Source of the DNA: an uncultured Paracoccaceae bacterium
GTDB lineage: Bacteria > Pseudomonadota > Alphaproteobacteria > Rhodobacterales > Rhodobacteraceae
DNA: 64,000 nt
NCBI GenBank assembly: GCA_958439195.1
Contig: OY288147.1
Span: 173,519-237,518 of the forward strand
Direction: 5' to 3'
Made by a program: the position numbers and the translations under genes. Under the pieces are notes generated by a model. That model ran no database searches and was not told where the DNA came from. It worked only from the letters and a program-made list of their open reading frames with translations. Below are positions 33,374-42,904 of this stretch, one piece after another; position 1 is the stretch's first letter; each line of letters starts with the position of its first letter.

Positions 33374-35161
33374 CTATGCCGCGCGCATCCGTGCGCGCAG
33401 GGCTTCGGTCCCCGCCTCGTCCACCCCCCAGCCATAGCCATTGGAAACGTGCTGGAACACCACGCCATAAACCTCCTGCGCGTGTTCGGCGGTGATGAAC
33501 CCGTCCAGCAGATCATCCAGCACCTTGCCCGGTTCACGCTCCAGCGGGTTGCCGAACCCGCCACCACCGGGCGACAGATAGCTTACCACATCCCCCAACT
33601 CGGCGCGCATCCCGGAAAACTTGGCGTAAACGTCACGCGGCTCCTCGGCCCGTGCCGCATTATGGATGCGCACCCGTGCCGGAACGCCATCTGTCCCGCC
33701 AAAGATGCCCCAGGGCGCATCCTCGTTCCGGTCGCTCTCATGCGTCATGAAACCCGGCGTCAGGAAGCGTTGGGATTTCACCACCCCCATACCGCCGCGA
33801 TACTTGCCCGCCCCCGGAAACACGTCATCACGAATTTCATAGCGGTCACAGATCATCGGCAGATGCATCCCCAGATCCTCCAGCGGATTGTTGCGCGTGT
33901 TGCGCATCAACTCCTCGATGGTGTCCGGCCCGTCCGAATGCGGCCGCCCCCCCATCGCCGCCTCGTTCACCTCGATCAGCACCCAGTAATCCCCGCTCTC
34001 CCGCACCCCGGAATAGGACGCAAAGGACAGACAGGCCGCATTCCCCGCCGTGGATTGCTCTGGCAAAACCGGGGCCAGCGCCTTGATGATCAGGTCCACC
34101 ACCCGCTGAATCTGGTTGAACCGCGCCTCACAGGCCGCAGGCGCGATGGGGTTAAAGATCGACCCAAGCGGCGCCGTCACCTTCACGGGCCGGAACGACC
34201 CTTCGTTCTGCGGGATGTATTCCTGATTGGTGTAGGTATCCAGCAGCAGCGCCCGGAACGCAAAATAGCAGGCCACCTTGGTGGACCCCTCAAAAGGCAC
34301 GTTGAACGCGGTCGGCACCTGCGGCGATGATCCGGTCAGGTCCACTTCCACATCATCGCCCCGCACCCGGACCGTCACCTTGATCGGCAACCGCACATCG
34401 CGCGTCCGCCCGTCATCATCCATGAATCCTTCGGCCGTGTAATCGCCATCCGGGATCTTGGCGATCTCGCGCCGCAACATGCGTTCGGAATAATCCATCA
34501 ACTGCGCGGCGGCCTGTTCCACCGTGTCGCGCCCATAGGTATCCATCAGGTCGCAATACCGCTTCACTCCCAGTTCCGCCGCCGCGATCTGCGCCTCAAG
34601 GTCGCGCATCACCAGGCCCGGAACCCGCGTGTTGCCGCTGATATACCGCCACAGGGTTTCGTTGCGAACGCCCGCCTCATACAGCTTCAACCCGTTCAGC
34701 AACATGCCTTCGGCAAACACATCCGGCACGTCGATGATCAACCCCGGCGTCGCCGCCCCGATATCCAGATGATGCGCCGTATTGGCCGAAAACCCGACCA
34801 GTTCACCGCGATAGAAGATCGGCATGACAATCCCGATATCCGGCGAATGGCTTGCCCCGTAATAGGGGTGGTTGTGGATCACCACATCGCCCGGCTGCCA
34901 CGTGTCCTTGGGAATGCTCTTTTCGATCCCGCGCAGATAACCGGGGATCGACCCGATATGCATGGGCGTGGAATCGCTCTCGCACAGTGTGTTGTAATCC
35001 AGATCAAACAGCCCCGCGCCCAGATCCTGGCTTTCCCGGATGATCGATGAATAGGACATCCGATACAGCACATTCCCCATCTGCTCGGCTATCGCATGCA
35101 GCGCCCCACCGATGACCTGCAAGGTGATCGGATCAATGGTCTTGTCCATAGCCTGTCCCAT
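33374..35161 (-). CDS. hyuB: Hydantoinase B/oxoprolinase family protein, HyuB subunit (copy 2)
   Basis: 595 residues. TIDPITLQVIGGALHAIAEQ, SSIIRESQDLGAGLFD, PGDVVIHNHPYYGASHSPD with the metal/catalytic His and Asn residues, DIGAATPGLIIDVPDVFAEG, then SPGGGGFGNPLEREP near the end. Start ATG 35161 has AGGAGG eight bases ahead, inside the hyuA end; it begins four bases after that stop. Very like copy 3 (41103-42890) and unlike copy 1, so copies 2 and 3 are probably sister enzymes with related substrates. Confidence 0.94.
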   Translation of the reverse strand: MGQAMDKTIDPITLQVIGGALHAIAEQMGNVLYRMSYSSIIRESQDLGAGLFDLDYNTLCESDSTPMHIGSIPGYLRGIEKSIPKDTWQPGDVVIHNHPYYGASHSPDIGIVMPIFYRGELVGFSANTAHHLDIGAATPGLIIDVPDVFAEGMLLNGLKLYEAGVRNETLWRYISGNTRVPGLVMRDLEAQIAAAELGVKRYCDLMDTYGRDTVEQAAAQLMDYSERMLRREIAKIPDGDYTAEGFMDDDGRTRDVRLPIKVTVRVRGDDVEVDLTGSSPQVPTAFNVPFEGSTKVACYFAFRALLLDTYTNQEYIPQNEGSFRPVKVTAPLGSIFNPIAPAACEARFNQIQRVVDLIIKALAPVLPEQSTAGNAACLSFASYSGVRESGDYWVLIEVNEAAMGGRPHSDGPDTIEELMRNTRNNPLEDLGMHLPMICDRYEIRDDVFPGAGKYRGGMGVVKSQRFLTPGFMTHESDRNEDAPWGIFGGTDGVPARVRIHNAARAEEPRDVYAKFSGMRAELGDVVSYLSPGGGGFGNPLEREPGKVLDDLLDGFITAEHAQEVYGVVFQHVSNGYGWGVDEAGTEALRARMRAA

Positions 35162-35164
35162 CCC

Positions 35165-37261
35165 TCATGCCTCCTGCTTGTCGCGGGCGATCACCAGATC
35201 GCCGATCTTGCGCACCGTCGCGGCAAAGCCGGGCGGCACAATGGTTGTCGAATTCTGCTGCACGATCACCGCAGGCCCCACGATCACATCCCCCGCGCGC
35301 AACTTCATCCGGTCAAAGCGCGGCGTCTGGATCGTTGCGCCATCATCAAAGGTGGTGGGCCGCGCATAAAGCGCCGCCTCCGATGGGTTGCGCCGCCCGC
35401 CCGCTTCCAGCGCAGGCAGCATCAGGGTGTCGGACTCCGACGATCCGATCACCCGCAGCGTCACCATCTGCACGCCCTGATCCTCGAACGCATGGCCATA
35501 TTCCGTGCGATGCACCGCAAAGAAACTGCGCGCCATCTCCTGCGCGCTGGCCGCCGTGAACTCCCCCTCCGGCACCGGAACCCGCAACTCGAACCCCTGC
35601 CCCACATAGCGGCACTCGGCCACCCGTTCGAACCTCTGCCGATCCGCCGGGATGCCATCCGCCGCCAGTTGCGCCGCCGCCTCGGCGGTCAGACGGTCAA
35701 ACACCGCATTCACCGCCGCCAATTCCGCCGCCCCCGCCGATTGCAGAATAGCCAGCGACGATTGCGTGAATTCATAGCGCGGCTCTGTCACCAACAGCCC
35801 CATCGCCGCCGTGATCCCCGGATGCAGCGGCGAGATGACATTCTTCGCCGCGATCATCTCGCCCAGCGCAACCCCATGCAACGGCCCCGCCCCGCCAAAG
35901 GCCATCAGGCTGTAATGGCGCGGATCAATCCCCCGCGCCACGGAATTGGACGCAATCGCCAACGCCATATTGTTGTTGATGATCCGCAAAACGCCCAGCG
36001 CGGCCTCTTTTACACTCATCCCCAACGGCTCCGCCAGATGCGTGCGGATCGCCTGTTCCGAAAGGGCCGGATCAATCGCCAGACCCCCGCCCAGGAAATG
36101 TTCACGGTCCAGACGGCCCAGCACCACCTGCGCATCCGTCACGGTCGGCTGCGTGCCGCCCTTGCCGTAACAGGCTGGCCCCGGCTCTGCCCCCGCCGAT
36201 TTCGGCCCCACGCGGAACGCCCCGCCACTGTCGACATAGGCAATGGACCCGCCCCCCGCCCCGATGGCGTCGATGTCGATCATCGGCACCAAGACCGGCA
36301 TATGCGCCACCTCGGTGTCACGCGGGTTTTTGATCGTCAGCGCCCCGTCGCGGATCACGCTGATATCCGCCGAGGTGCCACCGATATCGATGGTGATGAT
36401 GTCGCGCTGATCACAGGCTTCGCCGGTCCAGCGCCCGCCGATCACGCCCCCCGCCGGACCCGACAGCAACAGCCCCACCGGGTTGCGGCTGGCCTGCTCC
36501 ACCGTGCTGATCCCGCCATTGGATTGCATGATCCGCACATAGGCCCGGACCCCCGCCTCACCCAACCGGCGTTGCAGGTTGTCCAGATAGCGCCGGGTCT
36601 TCGGCCCGATATAGGCGTTCATCGCCGCAGTCGAAAACCGCTCATACTCCCGGATCGTGTTCACCACTTCGGATGACGCGCAGACAAACGCATCCGGCAT
36701 CACCCGCCGCACGATTTCGGCCGCGCGCATCTCATGGTCGTTGTTCAGGAACGAAAACAGGAACCCCACAACCACCGCTTCCAGCCCGCGTTCCGCGAAA
36801 AGTTCCGCCGCCCGCTCCACCTGCCCCTCGTCCAGCTTCGTCTCCACCCGTCCATCCGGCGGCAAGATGCGCTCATCCACCACAATGCGGTTGCGCCGCC
36901 GGATCAGCGGCGCGCTCTGCCATGGCACATCGAATTGAAGCGAGAAATTGTGCGGCCGCTTGTGCCGCCCCATATGCAGGATGTCACGGAACCCCTTGGT
37001 GGTGATCATCCCCACCTCGGCCCCGTTGCGTTCGATCACGATATTCGTGGCCACCGTCGTGCCGTGAAACAGCGCATCGATCTGCCCCGGCTCGACCCCC
37101 GCGATGCCGCACAGCTCAACAACGCCCCGCACCACGGCAATCGACTGATCCGCGATGGTCGACGCAACCTTGTGGGTGAACACCTGCCGCCGCGCGCCAT
37201 CGACCCGCTCCAGCACAAGGTCGGTGAACGTGCCCCCGACATCAACCCCAACGCGTATCAT
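35165..37261 (-). CDS. hyuA: Hydantoinase/oxoprolinase family protein, HyuA subunit (copy 2)
   Basis: 698 residues. GVDVGGTFTDLVLERVDGA at the start (ATP phosphate loop), FHGTTVATNIVIERNGAEVG, FRDILHMGRHKRPHNFSLQF, DIGGTSADISVIRDGA, GAGGGSIAYVDSGGAFRVGP, EPGPACYGKGG, and MAFGGAGPLHGVALGEM, as in N-methylhydantoinase/5-oxoprolinase A subunits; the end has GPAVIVQQNSTTIVPPGF. Works with HyuB downstream in ATP-driven opening of a cyclic ureide or lactam. First gene of its transcript, with 340 bases of non-coding DNA upstream. Confidence 0.94.
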   Translation of the reverse strand: MIRVGVDVGGTFTDLVLERVDGARRQVFTHKVASTIADQSIAVVRGVVELCGIAGVEPGQIDALFHGTTVATNIVIERNGAEVGMITTKGFRDILHMGRHKRPHNFSLQFDVPWQSAPLIRRRNRIVVDERILPPDGRVETKLDEGQVERAAELFAERGLEAVVVGFLFSFLNNDHEMRAAEIVRRVMPDAFVCASSEVVNTIREYERFSTAAMNAYIGPKTRRYLDNLQRRLGEAGVRAYVRIMQSNGGISTVEQASRNPVGLLLSGPAGGVIGGRWTGEACDQRDIITIDIGGTSADISVIRDGALTIKNPRDTEVAHMPVLVPMIDIDAIGAGGGSIAYVDSGGAFRVGPKSAGAEPGPACYGKGGTQPTVTDAQVVLGRLDREHFLGGGLAIDPALSEQAIRTHLAEPLGMSVKEAALGVLRIINNNMALAIASNSVARGIDPRHYSLMAFGGAGPLHGVALGEMIAAKNVISPLHPGITAAMGLLVTEPRYEFTQSSLAILQSAGAAELAAVNAVFDRLTAEAAAQLAADGIPADRQRFERVAECRYVGQGFELRVPVPEGEFTAASAQEMARSFFAVHRTEYGHAFEDQGVQMVTLRVIGSSESDTLMLPALEAGGRRNPSEAALYARPTTFDDGATIQTPRFDRMKLRAGDVIVGPAVIVQQNSTTIVPPGFAATVRKIGDLVIARDKQEA

Positions 37262-37600
37262 CCCGCTCCCCCTTCGCCATCCCGGTCTGCATTAAGGAAA
37301 GTGAGCCACGACTCGCGCCATCCACAAACAGGATTTTGCATACAGCCGTCAGAACTCCTTCGCGCCGCGGGGCCACAGATCACACCCCCAGTCCGCAGAA
37401 ATTCCCAATAAATCCAGCACTATCTCCGATCAGCCATGCCATTATTCGTCAGTTTTTTCATCATCCCATGCCGCAGGAAGATAGCTGATTTCCGCCGCAC
37501 CCCAGCAAATCACGCCAAAAACGCACAAAGTATGCGCCCACGCCAAAACGGGCGTCCCGGCCCTGTGCCGGTCGCCCGCTCCTTCCCCACTGGCAACTGC
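37262..37600. promoter_or_regulatory. Intergenic region upstream of hyuA copy 2
   Basis: About 340 bases. It should hold the hyuA (copy 2) promoter, but I could not pick a firm -35/-10 pair. CACGCCAAAA occurs twice in direct orientation (37511-37520 and 37539-37548). No gene with recognisable product was seen. Confidence 0.35.
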
Positions 37601-38539
37601 TCATTCCGGCGGCAGAATGGCCCCTGTCCGTTCCACGATCAGCCCGTAATGTTCTGGCCTGCGGTGGCGCGCAAAGTTGAAGATCGTCTCCTTGTAGATG
37701 CGCCCCATATCCAGATCGCATTTCGCGGTGATCACCTCATCCTCCACCGTCACGGCCTGCGCCACGATTTCGCCCGATGGCGCGATGATCACGCTCTGCC
37801 CGCCCATGCGCGACCCTTCCTCGGTCCCGCATTTCGCGGTGCCCACCACCCATGTCGCATTCTGATACGCCCCCGCCTGCATCGACAGGTGGTTGTGAAA
37901 CAGCGTCAAACTGTTCACCGCCTCATCGCCCGTATGGTCAAAGGGCGTGTTATAGCCCAGCATGACCATATCCACCCCCTGCAACCCCATCACACGATAG
38001 GTTTCGGGCCAGCGCCGATCGTTGCAGATCGCCATGCCCATCACCCCGCCAAAGCCGCGAAACACCGGAAAGCCCAGATCGCCGGGTTCAAAATACCGCT
38101 TTTCCAGATGCTGAAACGCCCGCCCCGGCTGCGGCACGTCATGGCCCGGCAGATGCACCTTGCGATACTTGCCGATGATCCGCCCCGCCTTGTCCACCAG
38201 AATGGATGTGTTGAAGCGCCGCTTCACGCCCCCCTCTACCACCAGTTCCGCATAGCCAAGGCAGAACCCGATCCCCAACCGCTGCGCCTCATCGAACAAG
38301 GGCTGCGTCGCCGCAGACGGCATCTCCGCCTCATAGAAACTGTCCAGCTCCGCCTCATCCTCGATCATCCAGCGCGGAAAAAATGTCGTCAGCGCCAGCT
38401 CGGTGAACACCACCAGTTCCGCCCCGCGCCCCCGCGCCTCGCGCATCATCGCAATCAGACGCCCCACCGTATCCGCGCGGGTGTCGCTGCGCGCAATCGG
38501 CCCCATCTGTGCCGCAGCGGTGATCAGATGTCGTGCCAT
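37601..38539 (-). CDS. N-carbamoyl-D-amino-acid hydrolase (nitrilase superfamily)
   Basis: 312 residues, close to the roughly 304 of characterised D-carbamoylases. The nitrilase triad falls at the family numbering: Glu47 in VVFTELALTTFFPRW, Lys127 in KYRKVHLPG and Cys172 in MGMAICNDRRWPETYR. ARHRRPEHYGLIVE near the end is also typical. It hydrolyses N-carbamoyl-D-amino acids to the amino acid, CO2 and ammonia, the step after hydantoin ring opening. It is the last gene of the 40860-37601 operon, nine bases after a CoA-transferase gene, and precedes hyuA copy 2. Confidence 0.9.
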   Translation of the reverse strand: MARHLITAAAQMGPIARSDTRADTVGRLIAMMREARGRGAELVVFTELALTTFFPRWMIEDEAELDSFYEAEMPSAATQPLFDEAQRLGIGFCLGYAELVVEGGVKRRFNTSILVDKAGRIIGKYRKVHLPGHDVPQPGRAFQHLEKRYFEPGDLGFPVFRGFGGVMGMAICNDRRWPETYRVMGLQGVDMVMLGYNTPFDHTGDEAVNSLTLFHNHLSMQAGAYQNATWVVGTAKCGTEEGSRMGGQSVIIAPSGEIVAQAVTVEDEVITAKCDLDMGRIYKETIFNFARHRRPEHYGLIVERTGAILPPE

Positions 38540-38548
38540 GTCCTGCCC

Positions 38549-39679
38549 CTATCCCCCTTGTCCAAATTCCGCCCGCAGCGCCGCGCCATGCTGATCCAGC
38601 GCCGGCACCGCGCCCTGCCCCATCCCGTCATCATGGAACCACACCCCGCGCCCCATCATGGCCACTGGCCCCGTCGGGCTGTCCACCGTGATCCGCCGCG
38701 CCTGCGGATGCGCCTCCAGATCCCCCATCCCGGACACCCGTCCGCAGGCGATGCCCGCCGCCCCCAAGAGCGTCATCGCCCCCTCCCGGTCCAACGCCGC
38801 CAGCACAGGCGCGATCAGCGCCTCCACCTCATCCCGATGGGCCACCCGCGCCACATTGGTGGCAAAGCGCGGATCGTCGGCCAACTCTGCCCGCCCCAGC
38901 ACCCCCGTCGCCAACGCTACCCATTCCCGGTCGCTCTGCACCGCCAGCAGCACCTGCCGCCCATCCGCACAGTCAAACGCCGCATAGGGCGCAATCGACG
39001 GATGCCGCAGCCCCACCCGCTCTGGCGCGGCCCCGCCATAGACCGCCTGCAAATACGGCACGTTCATCCAGTCGGCCATCGTATGGAACAACGACACCTC
39101 TATCGCCCGCCCCTGCCCGCGCATTCCCCGCGCCAAAAGCGATTGCAGCACGGCGGCAAAGGCCGTCTCGCCCGCCGCGATGTCACAGACCGAAATGCCC
39201 ACCCGCGCCGCGCCTTCCGGCGTGCCGTTGATCGACAACAGCCCGCTTTCCCCCTGGATCAGCATGTCATAGGCCTTCTGGTCTCGATACGGCCCCTCGT
39301 CACCATAGCCCGAAATCGACAGATGGATCAGACCGGGGTTCACTGCCCGCAACGCCTCGGCCCCCAGGCCAAGCCGATCTGCCGCGCCCGGCGCAAGGTT
39401 CTGCACGAACACATCCGCCCGCACCGCCATCCGCCGCAGCAGCGCCAGATCATCGGCCTGCCGCAGGTCCAGACAGATCGATTCCTTCCCCCGGTTGGCC
39501 CAGACGAAATAGGCGCTTTCGCCATGCACCAGCCGATCATAGCTGCGCGCGAAATCGCCCCCCGGACGTTCCACCTTGATCACCCGCGCGCCCGCATCCG
39601 CCAATCGCGCCGTGCAAAGCGGTGCCGCCACCGCCTGCTCCAGCGCGACAACCAGCAGCCCCTCCAGATCGCGCGCCAT
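38549..39679 (-). CDS. CaiB/BaiF (family III) CoA-transferase
   Basis: 376 residues from ATG 39679, one-base overlap (TGATG) with the acyl-CoA dehydrogenase stop. VVALEQAVAAPLCTARLADAGARVIKVERP is the family's N-terminal CoA-binding region; DLRQADDLALLRRM, GYGDEGPYRDQKAYDMLIQG with the catalytic Asp in KAYD, and GRAIEVSLFHTMADWM follow. It activates a carboxylic acid by CoA transfer, usually from succinyl-CoA. Together with the dehydrogenase upstream it suggests that a hydantoinase pathway product is degraded as a CoA ester. Confidence 0.93.
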   Translation of the reverse strand: MARDLEGLLVVALEQAVAAPLCTARLADAGARVIKVERPGGDFARSYDRLVHGESAYFVWANRGKESICLDLRQADDLALLRRMAVRADVFVQNLAPGAADRLGLGAEALRAVNPGLIHLSISGYGDEGPYRDQKAYDMLIQGESGLLSINGTPEGAARVGISVCDIAAGETAFAAVLQSLLARGMRGQGRAIEVSLFHTMADWMNVPYLQAVYGGAAPERVGLRHPSIAPYAAFDCADGRQVLLAVQSDREWVALATGVLGRAELADDPRFATNVARVAHRDEVEALIAPVLAALDREGAMTLLGAAGIACGRVSGMGDLEAHPQARRITVDSPTGPVAMMGRGVWFHDDGMGQGAVPALDQHGAALRAEFGQGG

Positions 39680-40860
39680 CAGCCGCGCCCCGCGCCATAG
39701 CTTTTCGGCAGGCCCAGCACCTGCTCGGCGATGTGGCACAGGATCAGGTTGGTCGAAATCGGTGCCACCTGATAAAGCCGCGCCTCGCGGAACTTGCGCT
39801 CCACGTCATATTCCTCGGCAAAGCCGAACCCGCCATGCGTCTGCACGCAGGCTTCCGCCGCTTCCCAGCTTGCATCGGCGGCCAGCATCTTGGCCGTGTT
39901 CGCCTCCACACCGGGGTTTTGCCCCGCATCATACATCGCCGCCGCGCGGTAGACGATCGCCTCGGCCGCCGTCATATGCGCCCAGGCCCGCGCCAGCGGG
40001 AACTGCACCCCCTGGTTCTGCCCAATAGGCGTGCCGAACACGACCCGTTCCCGCGCGTAATCCGATGCCTTCTGCAAGAACCACTTGGCATCGCCGATGC
40101 ATTCCGCCGCAATCAGGATACGTTCCGAATTCATCCCCGAAAGGATATAGCGAAACCCCTTCCCCTCCTCCCCGATCAACGCCCCCGCCGGGATACGCAC
40201 ATCGTCAAAGAACACCTCGGTCGTGGCATGGTTCATCATCGTGCGGATCGGGCGAATGGTGATGCCATTGCCCACCAAACCCCGCAGGTCGATCAGAAAC
40301 ACCGACAGCCCATCCGTCCGCGACGCCGCCGCCTCACGCGGGGTGGTCCGCGCCAGCAGGATCATCAGGTCGGAATGTTCCGCCCGGCTGGTCCAGATCT
40401 TCTGGCCGTTGATGACCCATTCGTCGCCATCCTTTCGCGCCGTGGTTTTCAGCGACAACGTATCCGTCCCGCTGGAAGGTTCCGTCACGCCAAAGGCTTG
40501 CAACCGCAGCGACCCATCCGCAATCCCCGGCAGATAGGCCCGCTTCTGCGCATCGCTGCCATGCCGCAACAGGGTGCCCATCGTATACATCTGCGCATGG
40601 CACGCCGCCGCGTTGCACCCCTGACGGTGTATCTCCTCTAGGATCACCGCCGCCGCCGTCAGCGGCAATCCAGACCCGCCATATTCCTCTGGGATCATCG
40701 CGCCCAGCCAGCCCGCATCAATCAACGCCTGCACAAAGGCACCGGGATAATCCCGCCGCGCATCCAGATCGCGCCAATAGCTGCCCGGAAATTCCGCGCA
40801 GACCTTTGCCACGCCTTCCCGGATTTCGGCATAATCGGCAGTTGGGGAAAAATCGGCCAT
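39679..40860 (-). CDS. Acyl-CoA dehydrogenase family protein
   Basis: 393 residues from ATG 40860, with AGGA upstream; the open frame extends further but unlike the family. FAD-binding stretches are IPEEYGGSGLPLTAAAVILE, LQAFGVTEPSSGTDT and WVINGQKIWTSRAEHSD; the end reads QTHGGFGFAEEYDVERKFRE then ARLYQVAPISTNLI. The medium-chain position of the catalytic Glu is Ala-Pro here, but Glu246 in SGMNSERILIA lies where isovaleryl-CoA dehydrogenase has its base, so the enzyme is probably active on branched or substituted acyl-CoA. First gene of the operon with CoA-transferase and carbamoylase. Confidence 0.93.
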   Translation of the reverse strand: MADFSPTADYAEIREGVAKVCAEFPGSYWRDLDARRDYPGAFVQALIDAGWLGAMIPEEYGGSGLPLTAAAVILEEIHRQGCNAAACHAQMYTMGTLLRHGSDAQKRAYLPGIADGSLRLQAFGVTEPSSGTDTLSLKTTARKDGDEWVINGQKIWTSRAEHSDLMILLARTTPREAAASRTDGLSVFLIDLRGLVGNGITIRPIRTMMNHATTEVFFDDVRIPAGALIGEEGKGFRYILSGMNSERILIAAECIGDAKWFLQKASDYARERVVFGTPIGQNQGVQFPLARAWAHMTAAEAIVYRAAAMYDAGQNPGVEANTAKMLAADASWEAAEACVQTHGGFGFAEEYDVERKFREARLYQVAPISTNLILCHIAEQVLGLPKSYGAGRG

Positions 40861-41010
40861 CTGTCCTGCTTCCTGTCGGTTCCGCGCCAATTGTGCGCAG
40901 GAATCCGGCCCAAAAGGAAATGACCAGACACGCATCCAGCTATCGCGCTGCGTCATGGCCGCAGCCAAAGGCATCTGCCCCCAGCACTGAACGCAGCACC
41001 GAACGCCGCA

Positions 41011-41044
41011 CAAAAAAGAAGAATCCGGCCTGCGCACAGGCCGG
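41011..41044 (-). terminator. Rho-independent terminator after hyuB copy 3
   Basis: Perfect stem CCGGCCTG (41025-41032) / CAGGCCGG (41037-41044) with loop CGCA; on the minus strand it is followed by ATTCTTCTTTTTTG. It closes the 45783-41103 operon 59 bases after the hyuB stop. Confidence 0.85.
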
Positions 41045-41102
41045 AAGTTGACGCGAACCCCTCAGGGGAAGACTGGTTCGCGCATGGGTATAACCGTGGG
41101 CC

Positions 41103-42890
41103 TCAACCCGCCTGTACCATCGCGGCACGCCGCCGCTCGGTCGCCGACATGTCCACCGTTTCGGCCTCCATATCCACGACCACGCCGTAAACTTCACGCG
41201 CGTGATCCACCGAACAGAACCCGTCCAGCACATCCTCCAGCACCTTGACCGGCGGACGCTTCAACGGGTCGCCATACCCGCCGCCATTCGGGCTGTAATA
41301 GGTCATGACATCGTCCGCCTGCACCGCCAGCCCCGAGAATTTTGAAGGCATGTCCGTCACCTCACCCGGTTTGCCCGGATTGGTGATGGTGCAGCGCCCC
41401 ACCACCCCGTCCTGCCCGCCAAAGATGCCCCAGGGCGCATCCGTGTGACGTTCGGATTCGTGGGTGATAAAGGCAGGGGTCAACACCCGCTGCGACTTGA
41501 CCACCCCGATCCCGCCCCGAAACTCCCCCGCCCCCGGCGGCATGTCATCGCGCAGTTCATAGCGGTCGCAGATCATGGGGATATGCATCGCCAGGTCTTC
41601 CAGCGGATTGTTCCGCGTGTTGGCCATCAGGTTGTCGATGCAGTCCGGCCCATCCGACCGGGGCCGCCCGCCATAGGCACCTTCATTCACCTCCAGAAAC
41701 ACCCAGTAATCCCCCGAAGGCCGCACCCCCGAAAAGGCCGCAAAGCTGATCGACGCGGATGATCCCGCAATCACCTTTTCCGGCATCACCGGTGCCAGCG
41801 CGCGGATGATCAGGTCAATCATCCGGTTGCACTGGGTGAACCGCGCCTCGGCACTGGCAGGCGCACGCGGGTTGAAGATGGACCCAAGCGGTGCCGTCAC
41901 CTTGATCGGGCGGAACGACCCTTCATTCGATGGCACCCGCACATCCGACGTGGCCGCATCCAGCAACAGCTTGCGGAACCCCGCATAGGCGGCCACCTTG
42001 GTCGATCCCTCGAACGGCACGTTATAGGCGGTGGGCGTCTGGTCGGCGGACCCGGTCAGATCCACCTCCACCTCATCGCCACGCACGCGGACCGTGACCT
42101 TCACCTTCAGTTGCCGGTCCCGGTTGCGCCCGTCATCATCCAGCCAGCCCTCGGCGGTATAGTCCCCGTCGGGGATCTCGCTGATGCGCTGGCGCGTCAT
42201 CCGTTCGGCATAGTCCATCAACTGGTTGGCGGCGGCAAAAACCATCGCCTCGCCATACTTGTCCAGCAATTCGACAAACCGCTTGCCCCCCAACCGGGCC
42301 GATGCGACCTGCGCCTCGATATCGGCCACCAACTGCTGCGCCGCGCGGCTGTTCCGGCGGATATAGTTCCACATGGCATTGTTCGGCTCGCCCTTGCGGT
42401 ACAGCTTGGTTCCCGCAAACAGCATCCCCTCGGCATAGACATCCGGCACATCAATGATCAGGCCGGGTGTCGCCGCGCCAATATCCACATGATGCGCGGT
42501 GTTCCCGGCAAAGCCCACCAGCCGCCCCTGATAGAACACAGGCACGACAATGGCGAAATCCGGCGTGTGGCTGGCCCCATGATAGGGGTGGTTGTGAACG
42601 ACCACATCGCCTTCATACCACTCGCCATCTTCCAGCGTCTCGGCGATCCCGCGCAGATAGCCGGGGATCGACCCAATGTGCATCGGCGTCGATTCCGACT
42701 CGCACAGCGTGTTGAAATTGACGTCAAACAGCCCGGCCCCCAGATCCTGGCTTTCCCGGATGATCGAAGAAAACGACATGCGATACAGCACATGCCCCAT
42801 CTCCTCGGCGATGGTTTCAAAGCTGCCACGGATCACCTGCAAGGTGATCGGGTCGACAACAATTGCAGAAGGATCAGTCATCAGGTTCAT
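41103..42890 (-). CDS. hyuB: Hydantoinase B/oxoprolinase family protein, HyuB subunit (copy 3)
   Basis: 595 residues. VVDPITLQVIRGSFETIAEE, SSIIRESQDLGAGLFDVNF, EGDVVVHNHPYHGASHTPDF, DIGAATPGLIIDVPDVYAEG and SPNGGGYGDPLKRPPVKVLE near the end. ATG 42890 is chosen because AAGGAGGG lies seven bases ahead (within 42898-42905); a GTG at 42908 overlapping the hyuA stop would put that site inside the gene. With HyuA and the carbamoylsarcosine-amidase-like enzyme upstream it fits N-methylhydantoinase (ATP-hydrolysing), which feeds N-carbamoylsarcosine to that amidase. Confidence 0.94.
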   Translation of the reverse strand: MNLMTDPSAIVVDPITLQVIRGSFETIAEEMGHVLYRMSFSSIIRESQDLGAGLFDVNFNTLCESESTPMHIGSIPGYLRGIAETLEDGEWYEGDVVVHNHPYHGASHTPDFAIVVPVFYQGRLVGFAGNTAHHVDIGAATPGLIIDVPDVYAEGMLFAGTKLYRKGEPNNAMWNYIRRNSRAAQQLVADIEAQVASARLGGKRFVELLDKYGEAMVFAAANQLMDYAERMTRQRISEIPDGDYTAEGWLDDDGRNRDRQLKVKVTVRVRGDEVEVDLTGSADQTPTAYNVPFEGSTKVAAYAGFRKLLLDAATSDVRVPSNEGSFRPIKVTAPLGSIFNPRAPASAEARFTQCNRMIDLIIRALAPVMPEKVIAGSSASISFAAFSGVRPSGDYWVFLEVNEGAYGGRPRSDGPDCIDNLMANTRNNPLEDLAMHIPMICDRYELRDDMPPGAGEFRGGIGVVKSQRVLTPAFITHESERHTDAPWGIFGGQDGVVGRCTITNPGKPGEVTDMPSKFSGLAVQADDVMTYYSPNGGGYGDPLKRPPVKVLEDVLDGFCSVDHAREVYGVVVDMEAETVDMSATERRRAAMVQAG

Positions 42891-42904
42891 CTCTCGTCCC
42901 TCCT

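Noticed and set aside
39679..40860. Acyl-CoA dehydrogenase apparently lacking the catalytic glutamate (VAPIST where medium-chain enzymes have YEGT)
   Set aside because: A glutamate is present at the isovaleryl-CoA-dehydrogenase position (Glu246 in SGMNSERILIA), so the base is probably relocated rather than lost.
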